From Streptomyces atratus (GTDB lineage Bacteria; Actinomycetota; Actinomycetes; Streptomycetales; Streptomycetaceae): a DNA stretch of 64,000 nucleotides. Position 1 is the first letter of the stretch, and the number at the start of each line of letters is the position of its first letter. Shown piece after piece: positions 51,237 to 59,832 of the stretch. The stretch spans positions 1 through 64,000 of the forward strand of contig NZ_BMRN01000013.1 in NCBI RefSeq assembly GCF_014648655.1, given 5' to 3'. Made by a program: the position numbers and the translations under genes. The notes beneath the pieces were generated by a model. The model ran no database searches, had not been told where the DNA came from, and worked only from the letters and a program-made list of their open reading frames with translations.

Positions 51237-51263
51237 GCCACCCTCCGCAGAGAGGGAGGTGGC
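51237..51263 (-). promoter_or_regulatory. Hairpin in the rpsB leader
   Basis: gccaccctcc and gggaggtggc pair around gcagaga, about 97-123 bases upstream of the rpsB ATG. Bacterial rpsB leaders can carry an S2 autoregulatory element; this is a candidate only. Confidence 0.3.
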
Positions 51264-51417
51264 GGGGCGTGCGAAGTCGACCCGGTGACCCGGATCGCCA
51301 TAGGAAGTGTACGGGACAGGTCGGGTGCCGGGTGACGGCGCTGTCCACAACCGGTCGGTAGTCCACAGATCCGGTTCATGATCCCCGCGATTCCGAGCTG
51401 TGCGGGACGGTTCTGCC

Positions 51418-52437
51418 ATGCGATGCACACCGGATCCGACCGTTTCCCTTTTCAGGCACAGATTCCGATTCTGCGACGCCGCGCTCGTGGCGGCGTCGGC
51501 CCTTCTCGCAGCGCTGTGCGGCGCGCCGGTCGCGACAGCCGAAGAGCCGGCGCCCGCGCCTGCTCCCGCATCCGCTCCCTCACCGGCGCCCCGGCCGGAC
51601 GGTGCCCGGTTGTGGCCGCTTGCCGGGCGGCCCGCGGTCGTACGGGGATGGGAGCCGCCGGCCAGCGCCTACGGACGGGGCCACCGCGGGGTGGATCTCG
51701 CCGCAGAGCCGGGCACGGCGGTGCTCGCCGCAGCCTCGGGCCGGGTCTCGTTCGCAGGGCGTGTGGCGGGGCGTGGGGTGATGGCGATCGAGGTGGCCGG
51801 GACCGGCGATCCGCCTCTGCGGACCACGTACGAGCCGGTGCACGCGCTGGTCGCGAAGGACGAGAAGGTGACGGCAGGACAAGTAGTGGCGGTCGTGGAG
51901 GCGGGGCCCTTCCACTGCACGTCGGGCTGTCTGCACTGGGGACTGCGGCGCGGTGACGAATATCTGGATCCGCTGTCGCTGCTGCCGCCGGAGCTGCTGC
52001 GACGGGGGCCGTCCCGGCTGCTGCCGGTGTTCGGCGTGCCGGAACCCCGGCCCTCGGCCGAGGGAGCCGGGGACGGACTCGCCGCCCCCGGCGTTCTGTT
52101 CGTCGTTGCCGCGGCGCGGCCCCGACGTCAGTCCGGTACGCCCTGTACGCCTCGCAGGACCATGGCGGCGGTGGTGTCCGCGATCACGGCCGGCTCCTCC
52201 GCCACGCCGAGTTCGATACGCCGCACCGCGGCGTCCACCGAGCCCTGCAGCAGCATCGCCGCCAACCGCGGCTGCTCGTGGCCGAGATCACCGAGTGCCT
52301 CGACGATCATGGCGATCAGCCCGCCGTGCGCGGCCCGGATCTTCTCGCGTGCGCCCGCGTCCAGCTCGCTGGCCGAAATCGCGACGACCGCCCGGTGGCG
52401 ACGGTCTGAGACGAGGTCGAGCTGCCGTCTTACGTAG
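51418..52437 (+). CDS. M23-family peptidase (LysM/NlpD-like murein hydrolase), C-terminal tail overlapping tetR
   Basis: 339 aa as read. A signal peptide (CDAALVAASALLAALCGAPVATA) and a Pro/Ala linker precede the M23 domain, seen in GRGHRGVDLAAEPGTAVLAAASGRVSFAG (the H and D zinc ligands) and the final HCTSGCLHWGL with HxH-like ending. These enzymes cut peptidoglycan peptide bridges, and related genes often sit near rpsB in Streptomyces. After about residue 215 the frame runs 310 bases over the convergent tetR gene and the residues become non-family-like. A lost stop codon is likely, so the true protein may be shorter. Confidence 0.72.
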   Translation: MRCTPDPTVSLFRHRFRFCDAALVAASALLAALCGAPVATAEEPAPAPAPASAPSPAPRPDGARLWPLAGRPAVVRGWEPPASAYGRGHRGVDLAAEPGTAVLAAASGRVSFAGRVAGRGVMAIEVAGTGDPPLRTTYEPVHALVAKDEKVTAGQVVAVVEAGPFHCTSGCLHWGLRRGDEYLDPLSLLPPELLRRGPSRLLPVFGVPEPRPSAEGAGDGLAAPGVLFVVAAARPRRQSGTPCTPRRTMAAVVSAITAGSSATPSSIRRTAASTEPCSSIAANRGCSWPRSPSASTIMAISPPCAARIFSRAPASSSLAEIATTARWRRSETRSSCRLT

Positions 52438-52718
52438 GCCTCGATCTTTCCCACGGGCGTGGTGGCCTGCTCCATCGCGTTCTCGACCTCGGCCGCCCAG
52501 ACGGGGAAGTCGACGGCACAGAGCTCTTCGACGACGGCCGCACGGGAGCGGAAGTACTCGTAGACGGAGGACCGGGCGAGGCCCGTGCGTTCGGCGAGGG
52601 CGGGGAAGGTCAATGCCTCCGTACCCCCCTCGGACAGCAGGGATCGGGCGGCGTCCAGGAGGGCGCCGCGCTGCATGGTCCGGTGCTCGGCCACCGAGGC
52701 CGCTCGAATCCTGGGCAC
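52128..52718 (-). CDS. TetR family transcriptional regulator
   Basis: 196 aa. The N-terminal helix-turn-helix is ALLDAARSLLSEGGTEALTFPALAERTGLARSSVYEYFRSRAAV, cut here. The C-terminal ligand domain has no diagnostic residue pattern. Ligand and targets are unknown. GTG start at 52718. The convergent peptidase gene overlaps its 3' third, which is unusual for a pair of functional genes. Confidence 0.85.
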   Translation of the reverse strand: MPRIRAASVAEHRTMQRGALLDAARSLLSEGGTEALTFPALAERTGLARSSVYEYFRSRAAVVEELCAVDFPVWAAEVENAMEQATTPVGKIEAYVRRQLDLVSDRRHRAVVAISASELDAGAREKIRAAHGGLIAMIVEALGDLGHEQPRLAAMLLQGSVDAAVRRIELGVAEEPAVIADTTAAMVLRGVQGVPD

Positions 52719-52811
52719 GCATCCACTCTACGGCGACCAGTGTTCGAGAGGGCGGGTACGGCCCCGATCAGTGGCCGAAGCAGCCATGACCGGCAGCGGC
52801 CACCGGTGGTA

Positions 52812-53648
52812 TCAGCGTCCGGCGTCGGCCAGTTTCGCACGCAGTTGCAGCACCGACTTGGTGTGGATCTGACTCACACGGCTCTCGGTCACCCCGAGCA
52901 CATTGCCGATCTCGGCGAGGGTGAGGCCCTCGTAGTAGTACAGCGTGACGACCGTCTTCTCGCGCTCCGGAAGCGTATTGATCGCCCGGGCGAGCAGCCG
53001 TCTGAGCTCACGGTCCTCGGCGACCTCCACCGGATTGTCGGCGGCGGTGTCCTCCAGCGTGTCCATCAGGCTCAGCCGGTCACCGCCCTCGCCGCCGACG
53101 TGCAGCAGTTCCTCCAACGCGACCACGTTCGCCAGCGACAACTGGCTGAAAACCGCGTGCAGTTCCTCCAGTGCGATGCCCATCTCCGCAGCGACCTCCG
53201 GCTCGGAAGGAGTGCGTCGCAGTTGCGCCTCCAGCGTGGCATAGGCGCGTTCCACGGCCCGCGCCTTCTGGCGCACCGAACGTGGAATCCAGTCCAGCGC
53301 GCGGAGTTCGTCGATCATCGCGCCACGGATGCGGGTGATCGCGTACGTCTCGAACTTGATCGCGCGCTCGATGTCGAACTTCTCGATCGCGTCGATCAGT
53401 CCGAACACCCCTGAGGAGACGAAATCCGCCTGCTCGACATTGGAAGGCAGGCCCACACTCACCCGGCCCGCGACGTACTTCACCAACGGGGAGTAGTGCA
53501 GGATCAGCTGCTCCCGCAGCCGCTCGTCGCCCGTGGACTTGTACGAACGCCACAACTCGTCGAGCGAGGAGGGGGCAGGGGGGCGCACAGTGCCACGCGC
53601 AGCCGGTGGTACTGCCGCGCGGTCAGACCCGGAGGTGTGCTGGGGCAT
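52812..53648 (-). CDS. whiG: Sporulation sigma factor WhiG
   Basis: 278 aa, a FliA-type sigma with regions 2, 3 and 4: LHYSPLVKYVAGRVSVGLPSNVEQADFVSSGVFGL in region 2, GIALEELHAVFSQLSLANVVALEELLHVG in region 3, and EGLTLAEIGNVLGVTESRVSQIHTKSVLQL in region 4, broken up here. The length and the PPAPSSLDELWRSYKSTGDERLREQLIL start match Streptomyces WhiG, which launches the aerial-hypha-to-spore switch through targets such as whiH and whiI and is held back by the RsiG anti-sigma with cyclic-di-GMP. Start ATG 53648 (MPQHTSGS). It lies in the classical neighbourhood between dprA and rpsB. Confidence 0.93.
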   Translation of the reverse strand: MPQHTSGSDRAAVPPAARGTVRPPAPSSLDELWRSYKSTGDERLREQLILHYSPLVKYVAGRVSVGLPSNVEQADFVSSGVFGLIDAIEKFDIERAIKFETYAITRIRGAMIDELRALDWIPRSVRQKARAVERAYATLEAQLRRTPSEPEVAAEMGIALEELHAVFSQLSLANVVALEELLHVGGEGGDRLSLMDTLEDTAADNPVEVAEDRELRRLLARAINTLPEREKTVVTLYYYEGLTLAEIGNVLGVTESRVSQIHTKSVLQLRAKLADAGR

Positions 53649-53890
53649 GTGGTGCCTTGAGCCGTTCTGCTGTGAATTGCTGGGGGACTTGTGTCTGAGT
53701 CGGAATTCATGTGAGCGTAGCGTGACTGAGGCGTCGCGGTCCGCGCAGGACAGTGGATCGGCGCAGTGCGATTCCGGCCGATCGAACATGACTGAGGTCC
53801 GGGGCCGTCGCCACGTGCGTCGGCCCCGGAGGCGTCGCTGAAGGATCCGCCGAGGTCATCGGCATCACCTTTTCACCCGAATGCTCCAGG
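53649..53890. other. Gap between whiG and dprA
   Basis: About 240 bases. I see no additional gene; a plausible location for the whiG promoter, but no motif is clear enough to name. Confidence 0.35.
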
Positions 53891-55135
53891 TCAAGTACCG
53901 CCTCGCCGCGCGTCGCCATCGCATGTCGGTCTCGCCGTCAACCGCCATCCATCGCCATCGCGTTCGACGAACCCCAGTGAGTGCAGTTCGTACAGTCTGC
54001 CGAGCGCTTCATCGATGCTGGTTCCCGCGCCGCGGGCCACATCGCGCCCGCCGACGGCGCCGCGGGCCGGCAGCGCGTCGAGAACCCTGTCGGAGACCGC
54101 GTCCAGCAGGTCCCTGGGGTGTATGGGGCCGCGTCTGGCCGGAGCGAGTTCGCCGATGTCCCCCACCAGTTCGGCGACTTCCGAGGCATCCGTCACCAGG
54201 ATGCCCTCCCCGCGGAGGAGTTCATGGACTCCTGCTGACAACCCACTGGTGACGGGGCCCGGCACGCCCATGGTGAAGCGGCCGAGCCGCTGCGCGCTGC
54301 GTGCGGTGACCAGCGAACCGCTGCGGTATTCGGCCTCGACCACGACCGTCCCGCGCGTCAACGCGGCGATGACCCGGTTCCGCAGAATGAATCTGCTGCG
54401 GGTCGGATGTTCGGACGGTGGTAATTCGCCGATGACGAGCCCCTGTTCCGCCATGCGTCCGATCAGCTCGGCATGTCCCCGGGGATAGGCGACGTCCACC
54501 CCGCAGGCCAGGACCGCCATCGTCGCCCCGTCAACGGCGAGCGCACCACGATGGGCTGCCCCGTCCACCCCGAACGCCGCTCCCGACACGACCACCCACC
54601 CCAGCTCCGCGAGCCCCGCGCCGAGGCTCGCCGCCATATGGGATCCGTACGGTGTGCAGGCACGGCTGCCGACCACGGCGACCGAGCGCAGCGCCCAGAG
54701 CCGCAGATCGCGCGGCCCCCGCACCCAGAGGCCGGTCGGCCTGGCGTCTGCCAGGTCGTCGAGCTGGCTGGGCCATTCCCGGTCGCCGGGGCAGACGAAC
54801 CGCCCGCCGAGCACGGCGACCGCCGCCAGGTCCCGCTCGGGCTCGACACTCTCGGCCCGTAACCGGTATCCGTCCAGCCGTTTCGGAGTCATTCCGCTCA
54901 GCCGCTCCGCGGCCCCGTCCCTGGTGGTGATCCGCCGTAACAGTTCTACGGCACCGACCTCGCGCAGCCAGCGGCCGCCGCGCTCGTCCCCCGGCTCCAG
55001 GATGCGGGTCAGCGCAGCCCGCGCCAGCCGTTCCCGATCGCTCACCGCCGCCCCCGGCCCCGGGTCCCGCTCCGGGTCCCGCTCCGGAAGGCACCCCGGT
55101 TCCAGCCCCTGCCCGGGGTCCGCCCGCGGATTCAT
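53891..55135 (-). CDS. dprA: DNA-processing protein DprA
   Basis: 414 aa. The Rossmann-type core is marked by VAVVGSRACTPYG near residue 150, VVSGAAFGVDGAAHRGAL near 178, GVDVAYPRGHAELIGRM near 210, and RFILRNRVIAALTRGTVVVEA near 244, followed by a C-terminal winged helix (ALGRLYELHSLGFVERDGDGWRL). DprA loads RecA on incoming single-stranded DNA in naturally competent bacteria; its role in Streptomyces is less clear. The start at 55135 overlaps the yifB stop by four bases (ATGA). The first 30 residues are polar and variable. Confidence 0.9.
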   Translation of the reverse strand: MNPRADPGQGLEPGCLPERDPERDPGPGAAVSDRERLARAALTRILEPGDERGGRWLREVGAVELLRRITTRDGAAERLSGMTPKRLDGYRLRAESVEPERDLAAVAVLGGRFVCPGDREWPSQLDDLADARPTGLWVRGPRDLRLWALRSVAVVGSRACTPYGSHMAASLGAGLAELGWVVVSGAAFGVDGAAHRGALAVDGATMAVLACGVDVAYPRGHAELIGRMAEQGLVIGELPPSEHPTRSRFILRNRVIAALTRGTVVVEAEYRSGSLVTARSAQRLGRFTMGVPGPVTSGLSAGVHELLRGEGILVTDASEVAELVGDIGELAPARRGPIHPRDLLDAVSDRVLDALPARGAVGGRDVARGAGTSIDEALGRLYELHSLGFVERDGDGWRLTARPTCDGDARRGGT

Positions 55136-56757
55136 GACGCTCCGGCCTTCGTCAAGGCGCCCCGTGGGATCCCGGTCCGCAGTTCCAGCGCCACTGCGAT
55201 GTCGGAGGCGTCCGGGCGGTCGGCACCGCGCAGATCGGCGACCGTCCACGCCACCCTGAGCACCCGGTCCAGGCCACGTGCGGTGAGCGCGCCCCGTTCC
55301 ATGTCCCGTTCGGCCTGCATCAGCGCGCCCGGCGCCGCGACCAGCCGCGTCCGCAACTCATGGCCGGGCACCTCACTGTTGGTGGTCCACACGGTGCCGG
55401 CCAAGCGGTCCGCCGCCCGCGCCCTGGCCTCCCGGACCCGGGCCGCGACGGTGGCCGTCGACTCACCCCTGCCGCCCTGCCCCATCAGGTCCTCGCGCCT
55501 GACCGGGTCCACAACCACCCTCAGATCCACCCGGTCCAGCAACGGCCCGGAGAGTCTCGCCTGATACCGCCGGACCGTCGAGGGCGCACACTCGCAACCG
55601 GCACCGCTGAGGGTGTGCCGACCGCAGGGGCAGGGATTGGCGGCCAAGACCATCAGGAATCTGGCGGGCAGCCGCACCACCCCGGCGCTGCGTGCCACCA
55701 CCACATACCCCGACTCCAGCGGCTGGCGCAGCGCGTCCAGCGCCCGCACGGAGAATTCCGGCGCCTCGTCCAGAAAGAGAATCCCCCGGTGGGCCAGAGA
55801 GACCGCACCGGGCCGCGGCAGCCCGTTGCCCCCGCCCACCAGCGACTGCATGGTCGCCGAGTGGTGCGGTGCGCAGTACGGCGCACGGGTGACCAGTGGT
55901 TCCCCCGGCGGCAGAATGCCTGCTACCGAGTGCACCGCCGTGACTTCCAGGGACTCCTTCCTGGTCAGCGCCGGAAGAATCGCCGGCAGCCTTTCGGCCA
56001 GCATGGTCTTGCCGGCGCCCGGCGGTCCGGAGAGCAGCAGATGGTGACCGCCCGCCGCGGCAACCTCCAGCGCCTTGCGGGGCCGCTCCTGCCCCGCCAC
56101 ATCCGCCAGATCCGGTGGGCTGCCATCACCCTGTCCGGGTACCCGGGCGAGCCCCGTGCCGATACCCGCGCCGGGAACCATCAGCCCGGCCAGCATGGTG
56201 TCGGGGCGCCCCTCGTCGTGAGCCCGCCGCTCGTCCGGCACCGGCTCGTCGCAGAGCACCGCGATCAACTGCCGCAGGCTCCGTACCCCGAGGACCGAGA
56301 CCCCGGGCACCAGCGCCGCCTCCCCCGCGGTCTGCTCGGGCACGACGACCTGGCGGTACCCGGCCTCCGCCGCGGCAAGCACGGCAGGCAGCACGCCGCG
56401 CACCGGCCGCACCCGGCCGTCCAGCCCGAGCTCACCGATCATCACCACATCGGCGATGGAGGCCGGGTCGATCCGCTCGGCCGCGCCCAGCACCGCACAG
56501 GCAACCGCCAGATCGAAACCGGAGCCGCCCTTGGGTACGGAGGCCGGCGACAGGCCCACCGTGAGTTTCTTCTGCGGCCACTCGGCCCCCGAGTTCGCAA
56601 CCGCGGCCCTGACCCGGTCCCGGCTCTCCACCAGGCTCTTGTCCGGCAGCCCCACCAGGGTGAATGCGGCCACCCCCGCCTCCAGGTCCGCCTGGACCTC
56701 CACCACCACACCCTCGACGCCGACGAGCGCCACCGAACACGCCCGCGCGAACCCCAT
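55132..56757 (-). CDS. YifB/ComM family Mg-chelatase-like AAA+ ATPase
   Basis: 541 aa. An N-terminal ComM/Lon-protease-like domain (VSVLGVRSLRQLI end) precedes the AAA+ core with Walker A GPPGAGKTMLAERLP near residue 246, Walker B ILFLDEAPEFSVRALDAL near 320, and the MVLAANPCPCG motif near 358. The Cys pair is in HTLSGAGCECAPSTVRRY. ComM acts as a branch-migration helicase in natural transformation; the Streptomyces role is not established. Its start at 56757 overlaps yraN by one base, and its stop overlaps dprA, giving the operon yraN-yifB-dprA. Confidence 0.92.
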   Translation of the reverse strand: MGFARACSVALVGVEGVVVEVQADLEAGVAAFTLVGLPDKSLVESRDRVRAAVANSGAEWPQKKLTVGLSPASVPKGGSGFDLAVACAVLGAAERIDPASIADVVMIGELGLDGRVRPVRGVLPAVLAAAEAGYRQVVVPEQTAGEAALVPGVSVLGVRSLRQLIAVLCDEPVPDERRAHDEGRPDTMLAGLMVPGAGIGTGLARVPGQGDGSPPDLADVAGQERPRKALEVAAAGGHHLLLSGPPGAGKTMLAERLPAILPALTRKESLEVTAVHSVAGILPPGEPLVTRAPYCAPHHSATMQSLVGGGNGLPRPGAVSLAHRGILFLDEAPEFSVRALDALRQPLESGYVVVARSAGVVRLPARFLMVLAANPCPCGRHTLSGAGCECAPSTVRRYQARLSGPLLDRVDLRVVVDPVRREDLMGQGGRGESTATVAARVREARARAADRLAGTVWTTNSEVPGHELRTRLVAAPGALMQAERDMERGALTARGLDRVLRVAWTVADLRGADRPDASDIAVALELRTGIPRGALTKAGAS

Positions 56758-57116
56758 CAGGCCACCCCCCGCGCGTGCTGGGCGACGGGCGCTCCGCGCC
56801 TGGGCAGCACCACGCCGACCAGGTCGATCCGGACCCCACCGGGCGGCGGGCCGCCGTGCCGGTGGAGCCAGATCCCGGCCAGCCGTCGCAGCCGCTCCGC
56901 CTTGACCGGTGTGACGGCTGCCATCGGATGCTCAAAGTCACCCACCCTGCGGGTCTTCACCTCGCAGACCACGAGTGCGTCGCCATCCATCGCGACGATG
57001 TCGATCTCACCGGCACGACAGCGCCAGTTCCGTTCCAGTACGGACATGCCGGCGTCGGTCAGCAGCCGCGCCGCCAGATCCTCGCCGTACCGCCCGAGTG
57101 CCCCCCGTGCGTCCAT
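56757..57116 (-). CDS. yraN: UPF0102 family protein YraN
   Basis: 119 aa, one endonuclease-like fold: RYGEDLAARLLTDAGMSVLERNWRCRAGEIDIVAMDGDALVVCEVKTR, cut short here, is the core pattern. The predicted ligands are the Glu of GEID and the Asp and Glu-x-Lys that follow. Biochemical role unknown. It starts the yraN-yifB-dprA operon, 137 bases downstream of the DUF2469 gene. Confidence 0.88.
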   Translation of the reverse strand: MDARGALGRYGEDLAARLLTDAGMSVLERNWRCRAGEIDIVAMDGDALVVCEVKTRRVGDFEHPMAAVTPVKAERLRRLAGIWLHRHGGPPPGGVRIDLVGVVLPRRGAPVAQHARGVA

Positions 57117-57253
57117 ATCGGCACCACCTCCGGCACCGACTCTGACGCGTCCGGTCCCAGCTGGTGGATCTTGGTGGACAACTTCGGGATTGTGGATAAT
57201 TCAGCCACCCGGAAGTGGGAATCCATCCCCTTTGAAGAGCACGTAGAGCGGGC

Positions 57254-57562
57254 TCAGCCGCCCGGAAGTTCGAGATCGCTCTTGTTGAGCTCCTCGATGT
57301 TGACGTCCTTGAACGTCAGCACCCGTACCTGCTTGACGAACCGTGCGGGCCGGTACATGTCCCAGACCCAGGCGTCCGCCATGGATACTTCGAAAAACAC
57401 CTCGCCCTGAACCGAGTGCACCTGCATCTCGTAGTCGTTGGTGAGGTAGAAGCGCCGTTCGGTCTCGATCACATATTTGAACAGACCGACGACGTCTCGG
57501 TACTCCCGGTAGAGCTTCAGCTCCATCTCGGTCTCGTACTTTTCGAGGTCCTCGGCGCTCAT
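57254..57562 (-). CDS. DUF2469 family protein
   Basis: 102 aa. The conserved start MSAEDLEKYETEMELKLYREYRDVVGLFKYVIETERRFYLTNDYE, given here only as landmarks, followed by VHSVQGEVFFEVSMADAWVWDMYRPARFVKQVRVLTFKDVNIEEL, defines this actinobacterial family. Function unknown. The start ATG 57562 is preceded by AAGGGGAAC at about nine bases; an ATG two codons earlier (57568) is possible. It lies between the NUDIX and yraN genes on the same strand. Confidence 0.82.
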   Translation of the reverse strand: MSAEDLEKYETEMELKLYREYRDVVGLFKYVIETERRFYLTNDYEMQVHSVQGEVFFEVSMADAWVWDMYRPARFVKQVRVLTFKDVNIEELNKSDLELPGG

Positions 57563-57626
57563 TGGCATGTTCCCCTTCAGCCGTGCGTGCCCCCATTGTG
57601 CGCCAGGCTCCGGCACCCCTGGGCGC

Positions 57627-58115
57627 TTAGGCGATTTCGGGGGCCAGAACCAGTGGCGTATGCGGAGGACCCTCGTCGAGCAGCGTGCGCAGCAGCTCGG
57701 CGAGTCTGGTCGGGTACACCGTCTCACGCGCCGCCGACAGTTCGGCGGAGGTCCACCACCTCAGACCCGCGACGCTGCGCTGCTCCAGCCCGGTCAGCCC
57801 ACTGGTATCGGTGACGGTCTGCGTCGTACGTGCCAGGAAGTACCACTCGTCCTGGTTCCAGCGGCGCCCGTCGAACGGGAACGAGCACATCCGCTGCCAG
57901 AGCAGCGGGCCCAGCTCGACATCGGTGATCCCGGTCTCCTCCGCGAGTTCCCGCAGCGCGGCCTGTTCCCGGGTCTCGTCGCCCTCCAGACCGCCGCCGG
58001 GGGTGAACCACCAGGTGTTCTCGGGGTCCTCCGGCTCGAACCCATGTATCAGGAGAATGCGGTCGTCAGGGTCCAGGAGCACCACCCTGGCGACCTTCCG
58101 CTCCTCAACGCGCAC
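57627..58115 (-). CDS. NUDIX hydrolase
   Basis: 162 aa. The NUDIX box GGGLEGDETREQAALRELAEETGI (in the GX5EX7REUXEEXGU order) lies near residues 44-67, after FTPGG. These enzymes hydrolyse nucleoside diphosphates linked to another moiety; which is unknown. The GTG start at 58115 overlaps the end of the signal peptidase gene upstream by 11 bases, so it is likely coupled with it. A longer reading to 58562 lies inside that gene and is rejected. Confidence 0.85.
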   Translation of the reverse strand: MRVEERKVARVVLLDPDDRILLIHGFEPEDPENTWWFTPGGGLEGDETREQAALRELAEETGITDVELGPLLWQRMCSFPFDGRRWNQDEWYFLARTTQTVTDTSGLTGLEQRSVAGLRWWTSAELSAARETVYPTRLAELLRTLLDEGPPHTPLVLAPEIA

Positions 58116-58851
58116 CGGCAGGCACCCTTTCGCGCCTGTTCCGTGCCGACCGCGCGGACCGTGCCGCGATCGGGCCAAATGCGGCACCGACGAGGATGAG
58201 CACCACACCCGCCACCATGGCCCCGAGCTGCAGCCGCAGCGGTCCGGGCGACGACACCCCACCGGGGAAGGAGGCGAAGGTCTGCGGCCGTCCGACCATG
58301 CCGCCCAGCGGCCAGGCGATGGCGTCCACCCGGGCCTGCACCGCGCTGCGCGGCACGGAGCCCTGCCCCGGGTCGTCCAGGTGGACCCGGGAGTCCAGCG
58401 AGGCGCTGCGCTCGTCCCCGAGCAGGAAGAGCTGCCCCTTGGGAACATCCGCGGTGAAGTCGTTCGCCGAGGCGAGGCCCTTGGTCCGCAGATACGGTTC
58501 CTCAATGGGCTTGCCATTGACGGTGAGCCGGCCCTTGTCGCAGCAGGCGATCTTGTCGCCACCGATCCCGACGACCCGCTTCACCATCGGCATGTCGCCC
58601 CACACCGGATCGGTGAAGACCACCACGTCGCCCCGGTGAACCTCGCTGCCGTCTATTCGCTGTGCGAGCACCCGGTCGCCTGCGTGCACCGTCGGTGTCA
58701 TCGACTCGGTCGGCACGGTGTACGGCTTGTACACCACGGCTCCCCAGGCGAAGCCGCCGAGGAAGAGCACACAGCCAACGGCCACGGCCAGCCCCGACAG
58801 CGTGCTGCCGAGCCGGCCGTGGCCGTCATCCGTACGTCCTGTTCCACTCAT
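58105..58851 (-). CDS. Signal peptidase I, fourth of the tandem set
   Basis: 248 aa. One N-terminal membrane span (SGLAVAVGCVLFLGGFAWGAVV) and a second at the C-terminus. The catalytic Ser is in VPTESMTPTVHAGDRVL and the general-base Lys in MVKRVVGIGGDK. It cleaves signal peptides from exported proteins. The C-terminal span places the active site outside. The start ATG 58851 is taken over a TTG 30 bases upstream; the gene overlaps the NUDIX start. Confidence 0.87.
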   Translation of the reverse strand: MSGTGRTDDGHGRLGSTLSGLAVAVGCVLFLGGFAWGAVVYKPYTVPTESMTPTVHAGDRVLAQRIDGSEVHRGDVVVFTDPVWGDMPMVKRVVGIGGDKIACCDKGRLTVNGKPIEEPYLRTKGLASANDFTADVPKGQLFLLGDERSASLDSRVHLDDPGQGSVPRSAVQARVDAIAWPLGGMVGRPQTFASFPGGVSSPGPLRLQLGAMVAGVVLILVGAAFGPIAARSARSARNRRERVPAGAR

Positions 58852-58902
58852 CCCAGCGTCCCCCACCTCGGAGATCGACAATCGCTGATCCGAGTCGGCA
58901 CC

Positions 58903-59832
58903 CTACCCGGCGGTACGCTCGCTGGTCAGCCTCCTGCGACGCCACAACACGAGGGGCAGCGCTCCGGCTACACCGAGTGCTCCCGGAGCCAGGCCCATCG
59001 CCGTATTGATCCCCGACTGGTTGTTGATCCCCGGCTGGTCGAAGGTCTTCGGAACGGGCAGGGTCGCCCAGCGGTTGATCGGCCACGCCACAACGATGGC
59101 CCGTCCGACGACCTCGTCGTTGGAGACCGTGCCGCCGCCCGGCAGCTCCTGGTGGTAGCGGGAGTCGAGGGAGTTCTGACGGTGGTCGCCCATCACCCAG
59201 ATCCGGCCCTCGGGCACCTTGATCGGGCCGAACGGCTCGTCATTGCAGGGGGTGTTTCCCGGGAAGATGAACGACTGGTCGTCCAGTGCCTTGCCATTGA
59301 CGATGACCGGGCCGTTCTTCTTGCACTCCACCGTGTCACCGCCGACTCCGATGACCCGCTTGATCAGGTCCTTCTCCTCGACGGACGGCATCAGCCCGAT
59401 GAAACTGAGGAACTTCTGCACGACATTCGGATTGGGCGTCTGGGTGCCCTCCAGCCAGCCGCCCGGGTCGTGGAAGACCACGACCTCGCCGCGCTTGGGC
59501 TCCGCGCCGAACCAAGGGGTCAGCTTGTCGACCAGCACGCGGTCGCCCCGCTGGAGCGTGTTCTGCATCGAGTCCGAGGGGATCGAGAAGGCCTGCACCA
59601 GAAACGTCTTGATCAGCAGCGCGAGAACAAGCGCGATGCCGATGAGCAGGGGCAGCTCCTTCCAGAAGGAGCGTGGCTTCTTCTGGGAGGCACTACCGCC
59701 GTTCGGAGAGTCGCCGTCACCCTCCATGTTGTCCGCCGCCCCGGCGGATGCGACGTTCTCCGGATTGTCCGGCCGGTCCTCGGGTTCGTCGTGTCCGGAT
59801 CGTGCGCCGACCGCCAAATCCCCCACATCCAC
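58903..59832 (-). CDS. Signal peptidase I, third of the tandem set
   Basis: 309 aa. The cytosolic N-tail is acidic (GHDEPEDRPDNPENV), the first span is LPLLIGIALVLALLIKTFLVQAF, the catalytic Ser is in SIPSDSMQNTLQRGDRVLVDK and the Lys in DLIKRVIGVGGDTVE. A C-terminal span ends with an Arg-rich tail. GTG start at 59832. Its 5' end overlaps the preceding signal-peptidase gene by 116 bases on the same strand. Confidence 0.9.
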   Translation of the reverse strand: MDVGDLAVGARSGHDEPEDRPDNPENVASAGAADNMEGDGDSPNGGSASQKKPRSFWKELPLLIGIALVLALLIKTFLVQAFSIPSDSMQNTLQRGDRVLVDKLTPWFGAEPKRGEVVVFHDPGGWLEGTQTPNPNVVQKFLSFIGLMPSVEEKDLIKRVIGVGGDTVECKKNGPVIVNGKALDDQSFIFPGNTPCNDEPFGPIKVPEGRIWVMGDHRQNSLDSRYHQELPGGGTVSNDEVVGRAIVVAWPINRWATLPVPKTFDQPGINNQSGINTAMGLAPGALGVAGALPLVLWRRRRLTSERTAG

